Under the pieces are notes generated by a model. It ran no database searches. It was not told where the DNA came from and was given only the letters and a program-made list of their open reading frames with translations. Both the position numbers and the translations under genes were made by a program. Shown here one piece after another: positions 8,522 to 16,561 of a stretch of 64,000 nt of DNA. Within the stretch, counting starts at the first letter, position 1; every line of letters begins with the position of its first letter. The stretch spans positions 121,226-185,225 of the forward strand of contig JBBRYB010000004.1 in the NCBI GenBank assembly GCA_038238115.1. Reading direction: 5' to 3'. This stretch comes from JBBRYB01 sp038238115. GTDB taxonomy: Bacteria > Actinomycetota > Actinomycetes > Propionibacteriales > Nocardioidaceae.

Positions 8522-9790
8522 TTAGAGGAGACGGTCAGCGGAGGTCATGTAACCCTGCACCACAAGGGTGCCGACCATGCTTCTGATCGCGGCGTCGGGA
8601 GTGTACTTCGCGATGGCTCCGACAGGAGCGAGTCCTGCGGTTGCGCCGGCGGCTGCCCCGAGTGTGATGGTCAGTGTGGTGGCGGTGCCGTTCAACGACA
8701 GTTTGGACACATTGGCTGCCGTGGTGCCGCTGAAAGTGACGTTACCCGAGGTGGCGTAGTTGGCCGAGCCGAGGTCCAGGGTGCCGAAGTTCACGGTCCC
8801 CACAGTCGCCGGTGTTGCTCCACATACGCCTTTGGTCGCTGGCCCGGGCGGCGCGGCGATGGTGAGCGTGTCGTTGACTCCGGTGCCTCCGTCGACGATG
8901 GTCACGATGAGGTTGCCGGTGGTCGAGGTGCTGCCGCCGGCTGTCAGGGTGGAACAGATGGTGGTGGGGAGGACTGCCTGGCTGAAGGTGATGTCGATGG
9001 TGTCCGCGGCCTGCGCGGTCCCTGCGGTCGTGCCGACCACGGCGCTGGTCAGGACGGTGGGACACAGGATGGTGCTGAAGTCAAAGGTGAACGCACCGGC
9101 GGCCTGGTCGGCGCCGCTCTTGGCGTAGACGGTGTGTGCGCTTCCGGTGCCGGGGGCGCAGCCGACGGACACGTTGGTGGTCGCCGCCGTGGCGGGCGCG
9201 GTCGGGAAGGTGGCCAGCGTGGCGGTGAGTACGGGCCCGGTGGCGGCGTTGTCGAGCCGGTAGGTCAGGGCTGCGGCGTCCAGGAAGCCGTCGATGCTGC
9301 CGTTGAGTGCGTTCCCTGGGGCCGTCCAGGTGCTGGGGGAGAACGTCAGGGTGGGGCTGGGGATGGTGAGCGAGGTGGTGCCGCTGGTGGTGCCCAGCCA
9401 TCCGGCGAGCTGGGTCTGGACCGAGTAGGCGTAGGTGCCCGTAGCGAGGCCGACCTCGGTGCACGACGGGCTGGGTGTTGAGCCGGTCCCCTGGAGGCCG
9501 TTGCACCCGGCACCGGCGGCGGCGCCTCCTCGTTTGATGGCATAGCCGCCGCCGGAGTAGGTGCCGAGTAGCAAGCTTCGGAAGGTGGCCTGCGGCCAGG
9601 TGACCTTGGCGTCGCGCCCGAGCCTGGTCAGCGTCGGCGCCGCGTTCGTGGGCAGTTTGGCGGCCTTCGCCACGCCGGAGCCACCGGCACTCGTTGCGTT
9701 CCAGGCCGCCACGGCCGGCCCGCCCACCACGAGTGTGAGCACGAACGCGCCGAGCAGCATGCGTCTGATACGCGTCGCTGCGGCTGTCAT
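8522..9790 (-). CDS. Exported protein with SipW-type signal segment, large member
   Basis: 422-aa secreted or surface protein; no assigned function. The N-terminus has an arginine pair, a hydrophobic stretch (residues 11-29) and then WNATSAGGSG, resembling alternate SipW-cognate signal peptides (x-W/F-x-x-x-x-GxGxAKA). The rest is Thr/Ser/Ala/Gly-rich and predicted beta: an FN3-like stretch (about 50-140) with a Cys pair (CNGLQ and SCTEVG), then Ig-like and SwmB/bacterial-adhesion-like repeats (DTIDITFSQAVLPTTICSTLTAGG). The ATG at 9790 is 2 bases after the upstream gene's stop, so it is the last gene of the four-gene operon. Strong Ala/Thr bias is common in exported actinobacterial proteins. 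Confidence 0.75.
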   Translation of the reverse strand: MTAAATRIRRMLLGAFVLTLVVGGPAVAAWNATSAGGSGVAKAAKLPTNAAPTLTRLGRDAKVTWPQATFRSLLLGTYSGGGYAIKRGGAAAGAGCNGLQGTGSTPSPSCTEVGLATGTYAYSVQTQLAGWLGTTSGTTSLTIPSPTLTFSPSTWTAPGNALNGSIDGFLDAAALTYRLDNAATGPVLTATLATFPTAPATAATTNVSVGCAPGTGSAHTVYAKSGADQAAGAFTFDFSTILCPTVLTSAVVGTTAGTAQAADTIDITFSQAVLPTTICSTLTAGGSTSTTGNLIVTIVDGGTGVNDTLTIAAPPGPATKGVCGATPATVGTVNFGTLDLGSANYATSGNVTFSGTTAANVSKLSLNGTATTLTITLGAAAGATAGLAPVGAIAKYTPDAAIRSMVGTLVVQGYMTSADRLL

Positions 9791-9792
9791 AC

Positions 9793-10368
9793 TCAGCTGC
9801 CCGCCCCGGTCATGGTCAACGGGATCGTGAACGTCGCGTCCTGGCAGCCTGTGTCGGACGCGTTGGTCATCTGTGCCCCGTTGGTCAGCGTGACGGTGTT
9901 GGAGCCGTCGACGCCTGCCGCCCGGGCCGGCACGGTGAACGGCAGTCCTGCCGTTGGCGTGGCGAGACTCACCCCTGTCGTCGCACAGGTGCCGATCCCC
10001 GTGGCCGCTGTGACGGCGCCGTTGGCTGCCACGCTGGTGATGCTGACCGGGTAGGGGTTGGGGTTCCGGACGGTCACCTTGACGTCGGCTAGGCCGCCGG
10101 GATACAAGAGGCTGGTCGTCGATGCGGTGGCGGTCACGGTGGTGAGCGGGGTCGCCGTACCGGCCTTCGCCGTCCCGCTCCCGGCTCCCGCCGCCGCCCA
10201 GAAGGCGACGGCCACACCGGAGCTCAGGATGGTCACAGTCGCAACAGTCGTGACCACGATCCGGGTCCGTGACCATCGCCGGGGGGCGCGATGCCCCGCC
10301 ACCGTCGGACGGTACGGGTGGGAGCGGTGCCTGCGCCGAAGCGTCAGGCGCAGAGAACGGCCACTCAT
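9793..10368 (-). CDS. Exported small protein with SipW-type signal segment (third gene)
   Basis: 191-aa protein with a long basic N-region (about 35 residues rich in Arg and His), a hydrophobic core (38-57) and the sequence AFWAAAGAGSGTAKAG, typical of SipW-cognate (camelysin/TasA-like) signal segments. The mature part is a short beta-rich domain with the core RNPNPYPVSIT (101-111) and Cys128 and Cys175, 47 residues apart. The same core and Cys spacing occur in the two upstream genes, so they are paralogues. The start codon overlaps the previous stop (ATGA at 10368-10365). Function is unknown; a cell-surface or matrix fibre subunit is possible. Confidence 0.75.
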   Translation of the reverse strand: MSGRSLRLTLRRRHRSHPYRPTVAGHRAPRRWSRTRIVVTTVATVTILSSGVAVAFWAAAGAGSGTAKAGTATPLTTVTATASTTSLLYPGGLADVKVTVRNPNPYPVSITSVAANGAVTAATGIGTCATTGVSLATPTAGLPFTVPARAAGVDGSNTVTLTNGAQMTNASDTGCQDATFTIPLTMTGAGS

Positions 10369-10874
10369 CGTAACCGCTGTCGGACGGCCGTGCCGGAGTA
10401 GCTCAGCGGGAAGACGACTCCCTTGCACGCATCCTGGTTGCGTCGTGGGGCGTTGACCAGCAGGATTCGCAGCGGCACCACGGTGCTGTGCTTGCTCGGC
10501 ACGACGTAGGTGTGAGCGTGTGGCCGCGCGGCCAGGTAGCTGCTGACCGATAGGTTGCGCCCAACCCGGCATCCGGGCGAGGCGTCGTCAGCTGTGACGC
10601 TGATGCTGAGCACCCTGATCGACCAGGGGCTCACGTTGGAAACGTGGACTTTCAGCTCAGTCGGCCGGCCGGGCACCAGGTGGGCGCCCTTGCCACGCAG
10701 GGTCAACAGGGTCGTGGGGTTACCGCCAATCAGGCGCACCGACGTGGAGGTTTCGGTGTCGAGGGGCGCCGGTGCGCCGCCGAGAACGAGACTCAGGCAC
10801 CATCCAGCACCCACGCCGAGAGCCGCAGCCGAGGCGTAGCCCACGACGTAGCGGCTGAGCGTCACCGGGTTCAT
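10365..10874 (-). CDS. Membrane-anchored paralogue in the exported-protein operon (second gene)
   Basis: 169-aa protein with one N-terminal hydrophobic helix (about 8-33). The mature part carries a degenerate form of the shared core (SNVSPWSIRVLSI, 79-91), Cys102, and Cys150 in the motif NQDACKG (146-152). That motif is identical in the first gene of the operon. Unlike its neighbours it lacks the AYW/AFW plus GxGT cleavage-type sequence, so it may stay anchored. Its start at 10874 lies 95 bases after the stop of the first gene and its stop overlaps the next start. No family could be named with confidence. Confidence 0.7.
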   Translation of the reverse strand: MNPVTLSRYVVGYASAAALGVGAGWCLSLVLGGAPAPLDTETSTSVRLIGGNPTTLLTLRGKGAHLVPGRPTELKVHVSNVSPWSIRVLSISVTADDASPGCRVGRNLSVSSYLAARPHAHTYVVPSKHSTVVPLRILLVNAPRRNQDACKGVVFPLSYSGTAVRQRLR

Positions 10875-10969
10875 CGTGGGCCTCCATGCGTGATCGGCAT
10901 CGGGCAGGAGCGCTCTCGAGACGAGCGAGGAGCCGCGGCACCAAGCCCCCGCCGGCGGCTCCTGTCGTA

Positions 10970-11428
10970 TTAGCTGCTCGTGTACGCGATGGTCACCACG
11001 GCACCCTTGCACGCATCCTGGTTGACGGCCGCCTTGTTGTTGAACTGGATGGTCAGGCCGGACCACGAGCCCACACCAGTGCCCGCGGGGACCTGAGCGG
11101 CCACCGGCGCTGTTCCTGCGATCGTGTAGTCGGTGGCACCACAGCCGGTCTTGTCGGTGCCCGTGACGACCGCGGTAACGGCAGTGACGTACACCGGACT
11201 CGCGTTGGGGTTGGTGAAGGTGCCGCTTAACGCCTGCGCAGCCACGCCGGGCGCCATCGCCGTCACGGTGCTGGTCTGGTTGATCACGATCGCGACGTTG
11301 GTGCCGGTCGCCGCCGTACCAGTGCCGGAGCCGGCGTTCGTCCAGTATGCGAACGCGATTCCGGCTCCCGCCAAGGCGACCACGATCGCCGAGACAATGA
11401 CGACGGTCCTTTTACCGAATCTGTGCAC
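10970..11428 (-). CDS. Exported small protein with SipW-type signal segment (first gene)
   Basis: 152-aa protein. I chose the GTG at 11428 (MHRFGKRTVVIV) because a GAGGAG site lies 8 bases upstream. A hydrophobic helix (8-28) leads into AYWTNAGSGTGTAATG, the alternate signal pattern of SipW-processed proteins. The mature domain has TNPNASPVYVTAV (72-84), Cys96 and Cys140 in NQDACKG (136-142), and ends two strands later (VVTIAYTSS). It heads a four-gene minus-strand cassette. Members of this broad class can form fibres (TasA) or act as surface proteases (camelysin); which applies here is not known, and no metal-binding motif is seen. Confidence 0.75.
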   Translation of the reverse strand: MHRFGKRTVVIVSAIVVALAGAGIAFAYWTNAGSGTGTAATGTNVAIVINQTSTVTAMAPGVAAQALSGTFTNPNASPVYVTAVTAVVTGTDKTGCGATDYTIAGTAPVAAQVPAGTGVGSWSGLTIQFNNKAAVNQDACKGAVVTIAYTSS

Positions 11429-11520
11429 GGCACGAGCTCCTCGGGTCCTAGGGTGAGGAGCGGCAAACGCCTGCCCCAAAAGGGTCGTGGCCATGCTGAT
11501 ACATAGCGCACAGTAGTTGA

Positions 11521-11541
11521 CTTGCAACTCATTGTAGCAAG
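11521..11541. promoter_or_regulatory. Imperfect palindrome upstream of exported-protein operon
   Basis: CTTGC and GCAAG arms bracket 11 bases (11521-11541), with partial symmetry inside. The element lies about 95 bases upstream of the first gene's GTG in an AT-richer patch. A TACAAT -10-like hexamer on the minus strand overlaps it. It could be the operator or promoter of the cassette; this rests only on position and symmetry. Confidence 0.3.
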
Positions 11542-11707
11542 CGTGCTCGGCACATAACGCAAAAGGGAAACTTCGGGCGCAAGCCGCAGCGGAGCGCGAT
11601 GTCCACCCACCCGGACTCAGTAACCTCGGCCCGTTCTCATGCCAGCCCTGGGTGACATGACGTCGCGCGTGCTCGGCTGCTCCTCGTCGCACGCAACCAA
11701 CCGAAGG

Positions 11708-12130
11708 CTAGGACGCGCGTTGGCGCCGGCTTGCCTCAGCGTGCAGATAGCCGGCAAGGCCCAGGATCAGCAGACCGTCCAACGCATGCAGGCCGCCGAA
11801 GAAGGCCGTGCTGTCCCCGGCCGCGGACAGGAGGGACTGGGCGACTGCTGACAGCAGCGCCAGCACGAGCGTGACAGTGATGGTCCGGCCATTGACGCGT
11901 GCCACCAGCGCCAGGACGAGGAGCACGATGGCCCCCGCGCCCATCACGAATCCAAGCACGCGATGCGCGTCAAAGCTCGTGGCATCCTCGAGATGTCGGC
12001 CGTCGATGCCGAAGACCCCCGCCCCCGCGAGAAAGATCTGCACGACTCCGGCGACCAGAAACACCACGAGTCCCCACATGAAGACCTGGTCGACCCTGGC
12101 CCTGGTGCCCGAAAGGGCAACGTGACTCAT
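11708..12130 (-). CDS. Four-helix membrane protein, DUF6220-like
   Basis: 140-aa integral membrane protein. Four hydrophobic segments are visible (about 14-33, 50-70, 77-98 and 107-125). DAHRVLGFVMG before helix 2 and GGLHALDGLLILGLAGYLH in the last helix place two conserved histidines in a pattern seen in small DUF6220-type proteins. An upstream in-frame start (12184) would add 18 residues; MSHVALSG at 12130 fits better, although no strong ribosome site is seen. Function unknown; paired membrane histidines would permit haem binding, which is speculation. Confidence 0.65.
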   Translation of the reverse strand: MSHVALSGTRARVDQVFMWGLVVFLVAGVVQIFLAGAGVFGIDGRHLEDATSFDAHRVLGFVMGAGAIVLLVLALVARVNGRTITVTLVLALLSAVAQSLLSAAGDSTAFFGGLHALDGLLILGLAGYLHAEASRRQRAS

Positions 12131-12226
12131 GGAGAGAAACCTATCGCCGGAGACGTTGCCCTGGAGAGCACCGGTCCGCAGCAAGCGGCGCGAGAAGAAG
12201 CCGAGGAAGGTCCCGTCGGCCGGCGG

Positions 12227-12925
12227 CTAGTCGCCTCGGTCGGCTTTGGCCGCCGACCTGGCGACTACCTCGTCGGCGACACTGCGCAGCTTGATGTTGC
12301 CGTTCTGCGATACCCGCACCAGGAATCCGAACGCGCGCTCCTCGCTCAGCCGATAACGCTCCATCAAGATGCCCAGTGCCTGCCCGATGACCTTGCGGGT
12401 GTCCAGCGCCTGTTCGATGGTCTCCATCTCATACGCGTGGCCCATCACGACGCCGGCATATGTCCCGAACAGCTCCACCAGGTTGTCGCGGTAGCCGAAC
12501 GCGCCGCTCTGCAGCGAGTACAGGTTGAGGCCGCCGCGGGAGCGTTGGTTGGAGTAGAACTCCAGGGCAAGCTGCGAACCGATCCCGGCACGTTCGGCGA
12601 TGGGGCCATAGTCGGGCCACCGCGGGTCCGTACCCACCTGCTGCGAGCAGACCAGACCCTCGTCGGTGATGGCCTCGAAGCACGGCCCCTCACGCAGCTC
12701 ATACTGCTTGTCGTCCAGGTCGTACAGCAGCTCATCGGTGGCGGCGAGCGTCTCAAAGCGGCCGTTGCTATGGCGTAGTGACACACTCGCATGGTCGACC
12801 CCGGGCAGGGTGTCCACCGCCGTACGAGTGATCCGCTCCAGAGTCTCATCCGGGTGAAGGCGCGATCCCAGCGCACGTGCCACCTGCGCTATCACCTCGG
12901 CAGCCCTCGGACCCTCGGTTCCCAT
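12227..12925 (-). CDS. GAF and ANTAR domain transcription antiterminator
   Basis: 232-aa cytosolic sensor-regulator. A GAF domain (about 20-165; TLPGVDHASVSLRH, REGPCFEAI, DPRWPDYGPIAERAGIGSQLA) is followed by a C-terminal ANTAR RNA-binding domain (about 172-225; KVIGQALGILMERYRLSEERAFGFLVRVS). ANTAR proteins bind paired hairpins in leader RNAs to prevent termination; the ligand of this GAF domain is unknown. The ATG at 12925 has GAGG upstream. A close paralogue, broken by a stop codon, lies just upstream at 13.2-13.8 kb. Confidence 0.88.
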   Translation of the reverse strand: MGTEGPRAAEVIAQVARALGSRLHPDETLERITRTAVDTLPGVDHASVSLRHSNGRFETLAATDELLYDLDDKQYELREGPCFEAITDEGLVCSQQVGTDPRWPDYGPIAERAGIGSQLALEFYSNQRSRGGLNLYSLQSGAFGYRDNLVELFGTYAGVVMGHAYEMETIEQALDTRKVIGQALGILMERYRLSEERAFGFLVRVSQNGNIKLRSVADEVVARSAAKADRGD

Positions 12926-13155
12926 AGGATCGCCTCGATGCCGGTAAGCGCGTGCAAGAACCACCGCGCACGTGGTCTGGACGCGATCCGCACTCCCGGT
13001 GTGGTCTACCTGGCCGTCGCACGCCCCACCATCAGGTCTTGGGCTCGGCCTGCTACACAACTGCCGATCTCAACGAGGATCACCGTACACCCTCCCGCGC
13101 GACAGCCGCGTCGCTATGCCGTGGCCTGGGGTGCGTGCTCCTGGCCCTCACCGAC

Positions 13156-13845
13156 TCAATCTGGGAGCCTAGCCGCACCGGTGTCCGTCGTCGCGGATTC
13201 GTTGATCACCCGCTCAATCACGGTACGCAACTTCAGGTTTCCGGTCTCCGACACCTGGACCAAGAACTCTGTGGCGGCGTTCTCGTCCCACCCGTGGCGC
13301 GCCATCAGGATACGCATGGCCAGCCGGACGGATCGCGAGGTGGCGAGCGTGTGGGCGAACTCGTCGACGTTTGAGACGTGCTCCATCGCGGCGACCGCAT
13401 CGGCAGCGAGGACCGATGCAGGTCCGAGTGCCCTTTCGCCGATCGACTCCGGCTGGGTGGAATACAGGTTGACCGCTCCGAAGGCCGTCTTCTCGCCATA
13501 GAGTCGCAGCGCGAGCTGGGATTCGATACCCATGGCCGCAGCCCTCGGCCCGTACCTCGGCCAGCGTCTGTCCGTGGCCATCTCATGAGCCTAGACGAGT
13601 GCCGCGCCGTTGGCCGCATCGAGGCAGGGTCCCTCACCGAGCTCGTACTGCAGTCCGTCGGCCTCGGCGACGAAGCCGTCGGTGGGAATCAAGGTGTCCA
13701 TGGCTCCATCGGCGAACCGCAGACAGATGCTGGCATGAGTGACGCCTGGGATGGTCTCGGTCGCTGCACGTGTCAGAGAAACCAACGTGGTCAGGGCGGT
13801 CTTCTCCGCCGGTGGCGCCCACGTCCGCTCCATGAGCGTGTTCAC
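13156..13845 (-). pseudogene. GAF-ANTAR regulator interrupted by an in-frame amber codon
   Basis: Paralogue of the downstream GAF-ANTAR gene, about 230 codons in one frame, but with TAG at 13593-13591. The first part (GTG at 13845) ends YELGEGPCLDAANGAALV, matching REGPCFEAITDEGLV in the intact copy; the same frame resumes AHEMATDRRWPRYGP, matching QQVGTDPRWPDYGP. No indel is needed, so a single substitution created the stop. The second half holds the rest of the GAF domain and a divergent ANTAR domain (RLAMRILMARHGWDENAATEFLVQVS). A restart at the ATG of MATDRRW (13581) is possible but would yield half a GAF domain. Confidence 0.8.
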
Positions 13846-13975
13846 GACGCACCAGGCCGAGGATTCATGCCGAGCCCCTTGGTAGCCAAGCCGGCATGGA
13901 GAGGTCCGGCGTCAAAGCGATATATCACTGTGAGTGCGCGCTCGACTACTTTATGTAGCCTTTCTTGACGGCTCC

Positions 13976-15055
13976 TCAGAGGTCGGCCCTCAGGTCCGCC
14001 GCGACCAGCTCCGCGATCTGGGCAGTGTTGAGCGCTGCACCCTTGCGCAGGTTGTCACCACACATGAAGAGATCGAGCGCGTTCGGGACGTCGAGCGACC
14101 GGCGCAGACGTCCGACAAAGGTGGGGTCTGAGCCGACCGCATCGACCGGGGTGGGAAACTCGCCCGGCTCGAGGCCATCGATCACCACGACGCTCGGCGC
14201 CTCCACGAGCGCCTGCCTCGCCTCGCCGAGATCGATCGGGCACTCGAACACCGCGTGCACCGCCAACGAGTGGGTCGTCACCACCGGGACCCGCACACAC
14301 GTCACGGACACCTTGAGGTCGTCGATGCCGAGGATCTTGCGCGACTCGTTGCGCACTTTGAGCTCCTCACTCGACCAGCCACCCTCCCTCAGCGAGCCTG
14401 CCATCGGCACCACGTTGAGGGCCAGCGGAGCGGGGAACGGGGAGTCCTCCCCAAGTTTGTTGGCCACGGTGCGGCGTACGTCGCCGGGCGCCGAGCCCAG
14501 CGAGCGGTTCCCCGCCACCACCTCGAGCTCGTCGTAAAGGCGCTCGATGCCGGCCTGGCCCGCACCGGAGGCGGCCTGGTAAGACGCCACGACGAGCTCG
14601 CGGAGCCCCCACCGAGCATGCAGAGCGCCGAGCGCGTCCATCATCGTGAGCGTCGTGCAGTTCGGGTTGGAGATGATGCCCTTCGGCCGGTTACGTGCCT
14701 GCGCCGGGTTGACCTCGGGCACGACGAGAGGCACCTCGGGGTCCATCCGGAACACCGCGGAGTTGTCGACGACGACGGCGCCCATGGCCACCGCGACCGG
14801 CGCCCACGTCGCCGAGATCTCGTCCGGTACGTCGAACATGGCCACGTCCACGCCGTCGAACGCGTCCGCCGTGAGCTCGAGCACGACGACGTCCTCGCCG
14901 CGGCAGCGCAACGTCCGGCCGGCGGAGCGGGCCGACGCGAGCAGCCGGATGTCACCCCAGACGTCTTCGCGCGTCGACAAGATGTCCAGCATCACGGTGC
15001 CGACCGCACCGGTGGCGCCGACGACGGCGAGCGTAGGCTTGTCCTGGCGCCTCAC
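13976..15055 (-). CDS. asd: Aspartate-semialdehyde dehydrogenase
   Basis: 359-aa enzyme reducing aspartyl phosphate to aspartate semialdehyde with NADPH, the branch point to lysine/diaminopimelate, threonine, methionine and isoleucine. The NADP-binding loop GATGAVG is at 13-19 and the catalytic Cys133 in SNPNCTT. QAASGAGQAGIERLYDEL and the downstream His/Arg-rich substrate region are as in the family. The GTG start at 15055 overlaps the stop of the aspartate kinase gene (GTGA), giving a coupled ask-asd operon, as in other actinobacteria. Confidence 0.96.
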   Translation of the reverse strand: MRRQDKPTLAVVGATGAVGTVMLDILSTREDVWGDIRLLASARSAGRTLRCRGEDVVVLELTADAFDGVDVAMFDVPDEISATWAPVAVAMGAVVVDNSAVFRMDPEVPLVVPEVNPAQARNRPKGIISNPNCTTLTMMDALGALHARWGLRELVVASYQAASGAGQAGIERLYDELEVVAGNRSLGSAPGDVRRTVANKLGEDSPFPAPLALNVVPMAGSLREGGWSSEELKVRNESRKILGIDDLKVSVTCVRVPVVTTHSLAVHAVFECPIDLGEARQALVEAPSVVVIDGLEPGEFPTPVDAVGSDPTFVGRLRRSLDVPNALDLFMCGDNLRKGAALNTAQIAELVAADLRADL

Positions 15056-16320
15056 CGGCCGCTTCCCCCGTAGACCACGGCCTCGACCTCATCGCTGTCG
15101 AGGTCGAAGGCGTGGTGCGCCGCCGTGACAGCCGCGTCGATCTGGTCCTCGTCGATGATCACCGAGATGCGGATCTCCGACGTCGAGATCATCTCGATGT
15201 TGACGCCGGCCGACGCCAGCGAGGCGAAGAACCGCGCGGAGATGCCGGGGTGGCTGCGCATACCGGCGCCGACGAGGGAGACCTTGCCGATTCGGTCGTC
15301 GTACAGCAGTTGCTCATACCCGACCTCGTCGCGCAGCCGGGCTAACGCGGTCATCGCGAGCTGGCCGTCCTCTCGCGGAAGCGTGAAGGAGATATCGGTG
15401 CGAGCAGTCGAGGCGACCGAGACGTTTTGCACGATCATGTCGATGTTGATCGCTGAGTCGGCGAGCGCCTCGAAGATCCGGGCGGCCTGGCCGATCTTGT
15501 CGGGCACCGCGACAACGGTGATCTTGGCCTCGCTGCGGTCATGGGCGACGCCGGAGATGATCGCTTGCTCCATCGGGTCCACCTCACTGGAGTCGATGAC
15601 CCACGTGCCGGTCTTCTGGGAGAACGACGAGCGCACGTGGATGGGCATGTGGTGACGGCGCGCATACTCGACGCAGCGAAGGTGCAGGACCTTGGCGCCC
15701 GATGCGCACAGCTCGAGCATCTCCTCGTAGGAGAGCCGGGGAATCCGCCGAGCCATCGAGACGATGCGGGGGTCGGCGGTGAAGATGCCGTCGACATCGG
15801 TGTATATCTCGCAGACCTCCGCAGCGAGGGCGGCGGCCAGCGCGACAGCAGTCGTGTCAGACGCCCCGCGGCCAAGGGTGGTGATGTCCTTGGTGTCCAT
15901 CGATACGCCCTGGAAGCCGGCCACGATCGCCACGTCGCCGGCGGCGAGCGCGTTCTCAATGCGGCCGGGCGTGATGTCGATGATCTTGGCGCGGCCGTGC
16001 TCCGAGTCGGTGATCACGCCAGCCTGGCTGCCCGTGAATGACCTGGCCGTCTGGCCGAGGTTGGCGATCGCCATGGCCAGCAGAGCCATTGAGATCCGCT
16101 CCCCGGCCGTCAGCAGCATGTCGAGCTCGCGGCCGGGAGGGAGCGGCGAGACCTGCTCGGCGAGATCGCGCAGGTCGTCGGTGGTGTCACCCATGGCCGA
16201 CACCACGACACACACGTCGTGGCCGGCCTTCTTGGTGGCGACGATGCGCTGCGCGACCCGCTTGATGCCTTGGGCGTCTGCGACGGAGGAGCCCCCGTAC
16301 TTCTGCACGACGATGCCCAC
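15052..16320 (-). CDS. lysC: Aspartate kinase (alpha frame, with internal beta start)
   Basis: 422-aa kinase for the first step of the aspartate pathway. KYGGSS at 7-12 is the ATP/aspartate motif, and the catalytic domain runs to about residue 245. Two ACT domains follow for feedback inhibition (typically lysine plus threonine in actinobacteria). The start is GTG at 16320 with an excellent AAGGAGG site 7 bases upstream. Length and the internal Met250 match the C. glutamicum alpha2beta2 type, in which the beta subunit is translated from within the gene. Confidence 0.96.
   Translation of the reverse strand: MGIVVQKYGGSSVADAQGIKRVAQRIVATKKAGHDVCVVVSAMGDTTDDLRDLAEQVSPLPPGRELDMLLTAGERISMALLAMAIANLGQTARSFTGSQAGVITDSEHGRAKIIDITPGRIENALAAGDVAIVAGFQGVSMDTKDITTLGRGASDTTAVALAAALAAEVCEIYTDVDGIFTADPRIVSMARRIPRLSYEEMLELCASGAKVLHLRCVEYARRHHMPIHVRSSFSQKTGTWVIDSSEVDPMEQAIISGVAHDRSEAKITVVAVPDKIGQAARIFEALADSAINIDMIVQNVSVASTARTDISFTLPREDGQLAMTALARLRDEVGYEQLLYDDRIGKVSLVGAGMRSHPGISARFFASLASAGVNIEMISTSEIRISVIIDEDQIDAAVTAAHHAFDLDSDEVEAVVYGGSGR
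15571..15585 (-). promoter_or_regulatory. Internal ribosome binding site and start for aspartate kinase beta
   Basis: On the minus strand GAGGTGG (15585-15579) precedes the ATG at 15573 by 5 bases, within the ask frame at Met250. Starting there gives a 173-aa regulatory beta subunit (15052-15573) made only of the ACT domains. Corresponding internal starts are known for actinobacterial and Bacillus aspartate kinases. Confidence 0.7.
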
Positions 16321-16561
16321 AGGTCGTCCTCCTTCGCGGTGACGGAGCCTTCGATGGTGGCGCAGCGGCGCCGTCAGTCTACCGAGAGTGTCCTACCCCG
16401 ACGGGCTCGTCTCTCCAGGTGTCGCCTGCCGCCTTCTCCCTGGCCGAGCCAGGCGGAGGCCGAAGCAGAGGCGGGAGAGCCAGTGCCGCGTCCACCAACC
16501 TTCGCCCTGGTGTGCGACGCCTTAGCACCGCCCACGACGAGCAGCATTGCTGGACGCGGCG

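Noticed and set aside
8477..9481. Gly-rich plus-strand frame of 334 codons over the exported-protein gene
   Set aside because: It is the antisense of the Ala/Thr-rich minus-strand gene that has a signal segment and operon overlaps; the Gly/Arg-rich translation is a codon-bias artefact.
11963..12778. 271-codon plus-strand frame at 12-12.8 kb
   Set aside because: It runs against the GAF-ANTAR gene, whose domains are unambiguous.
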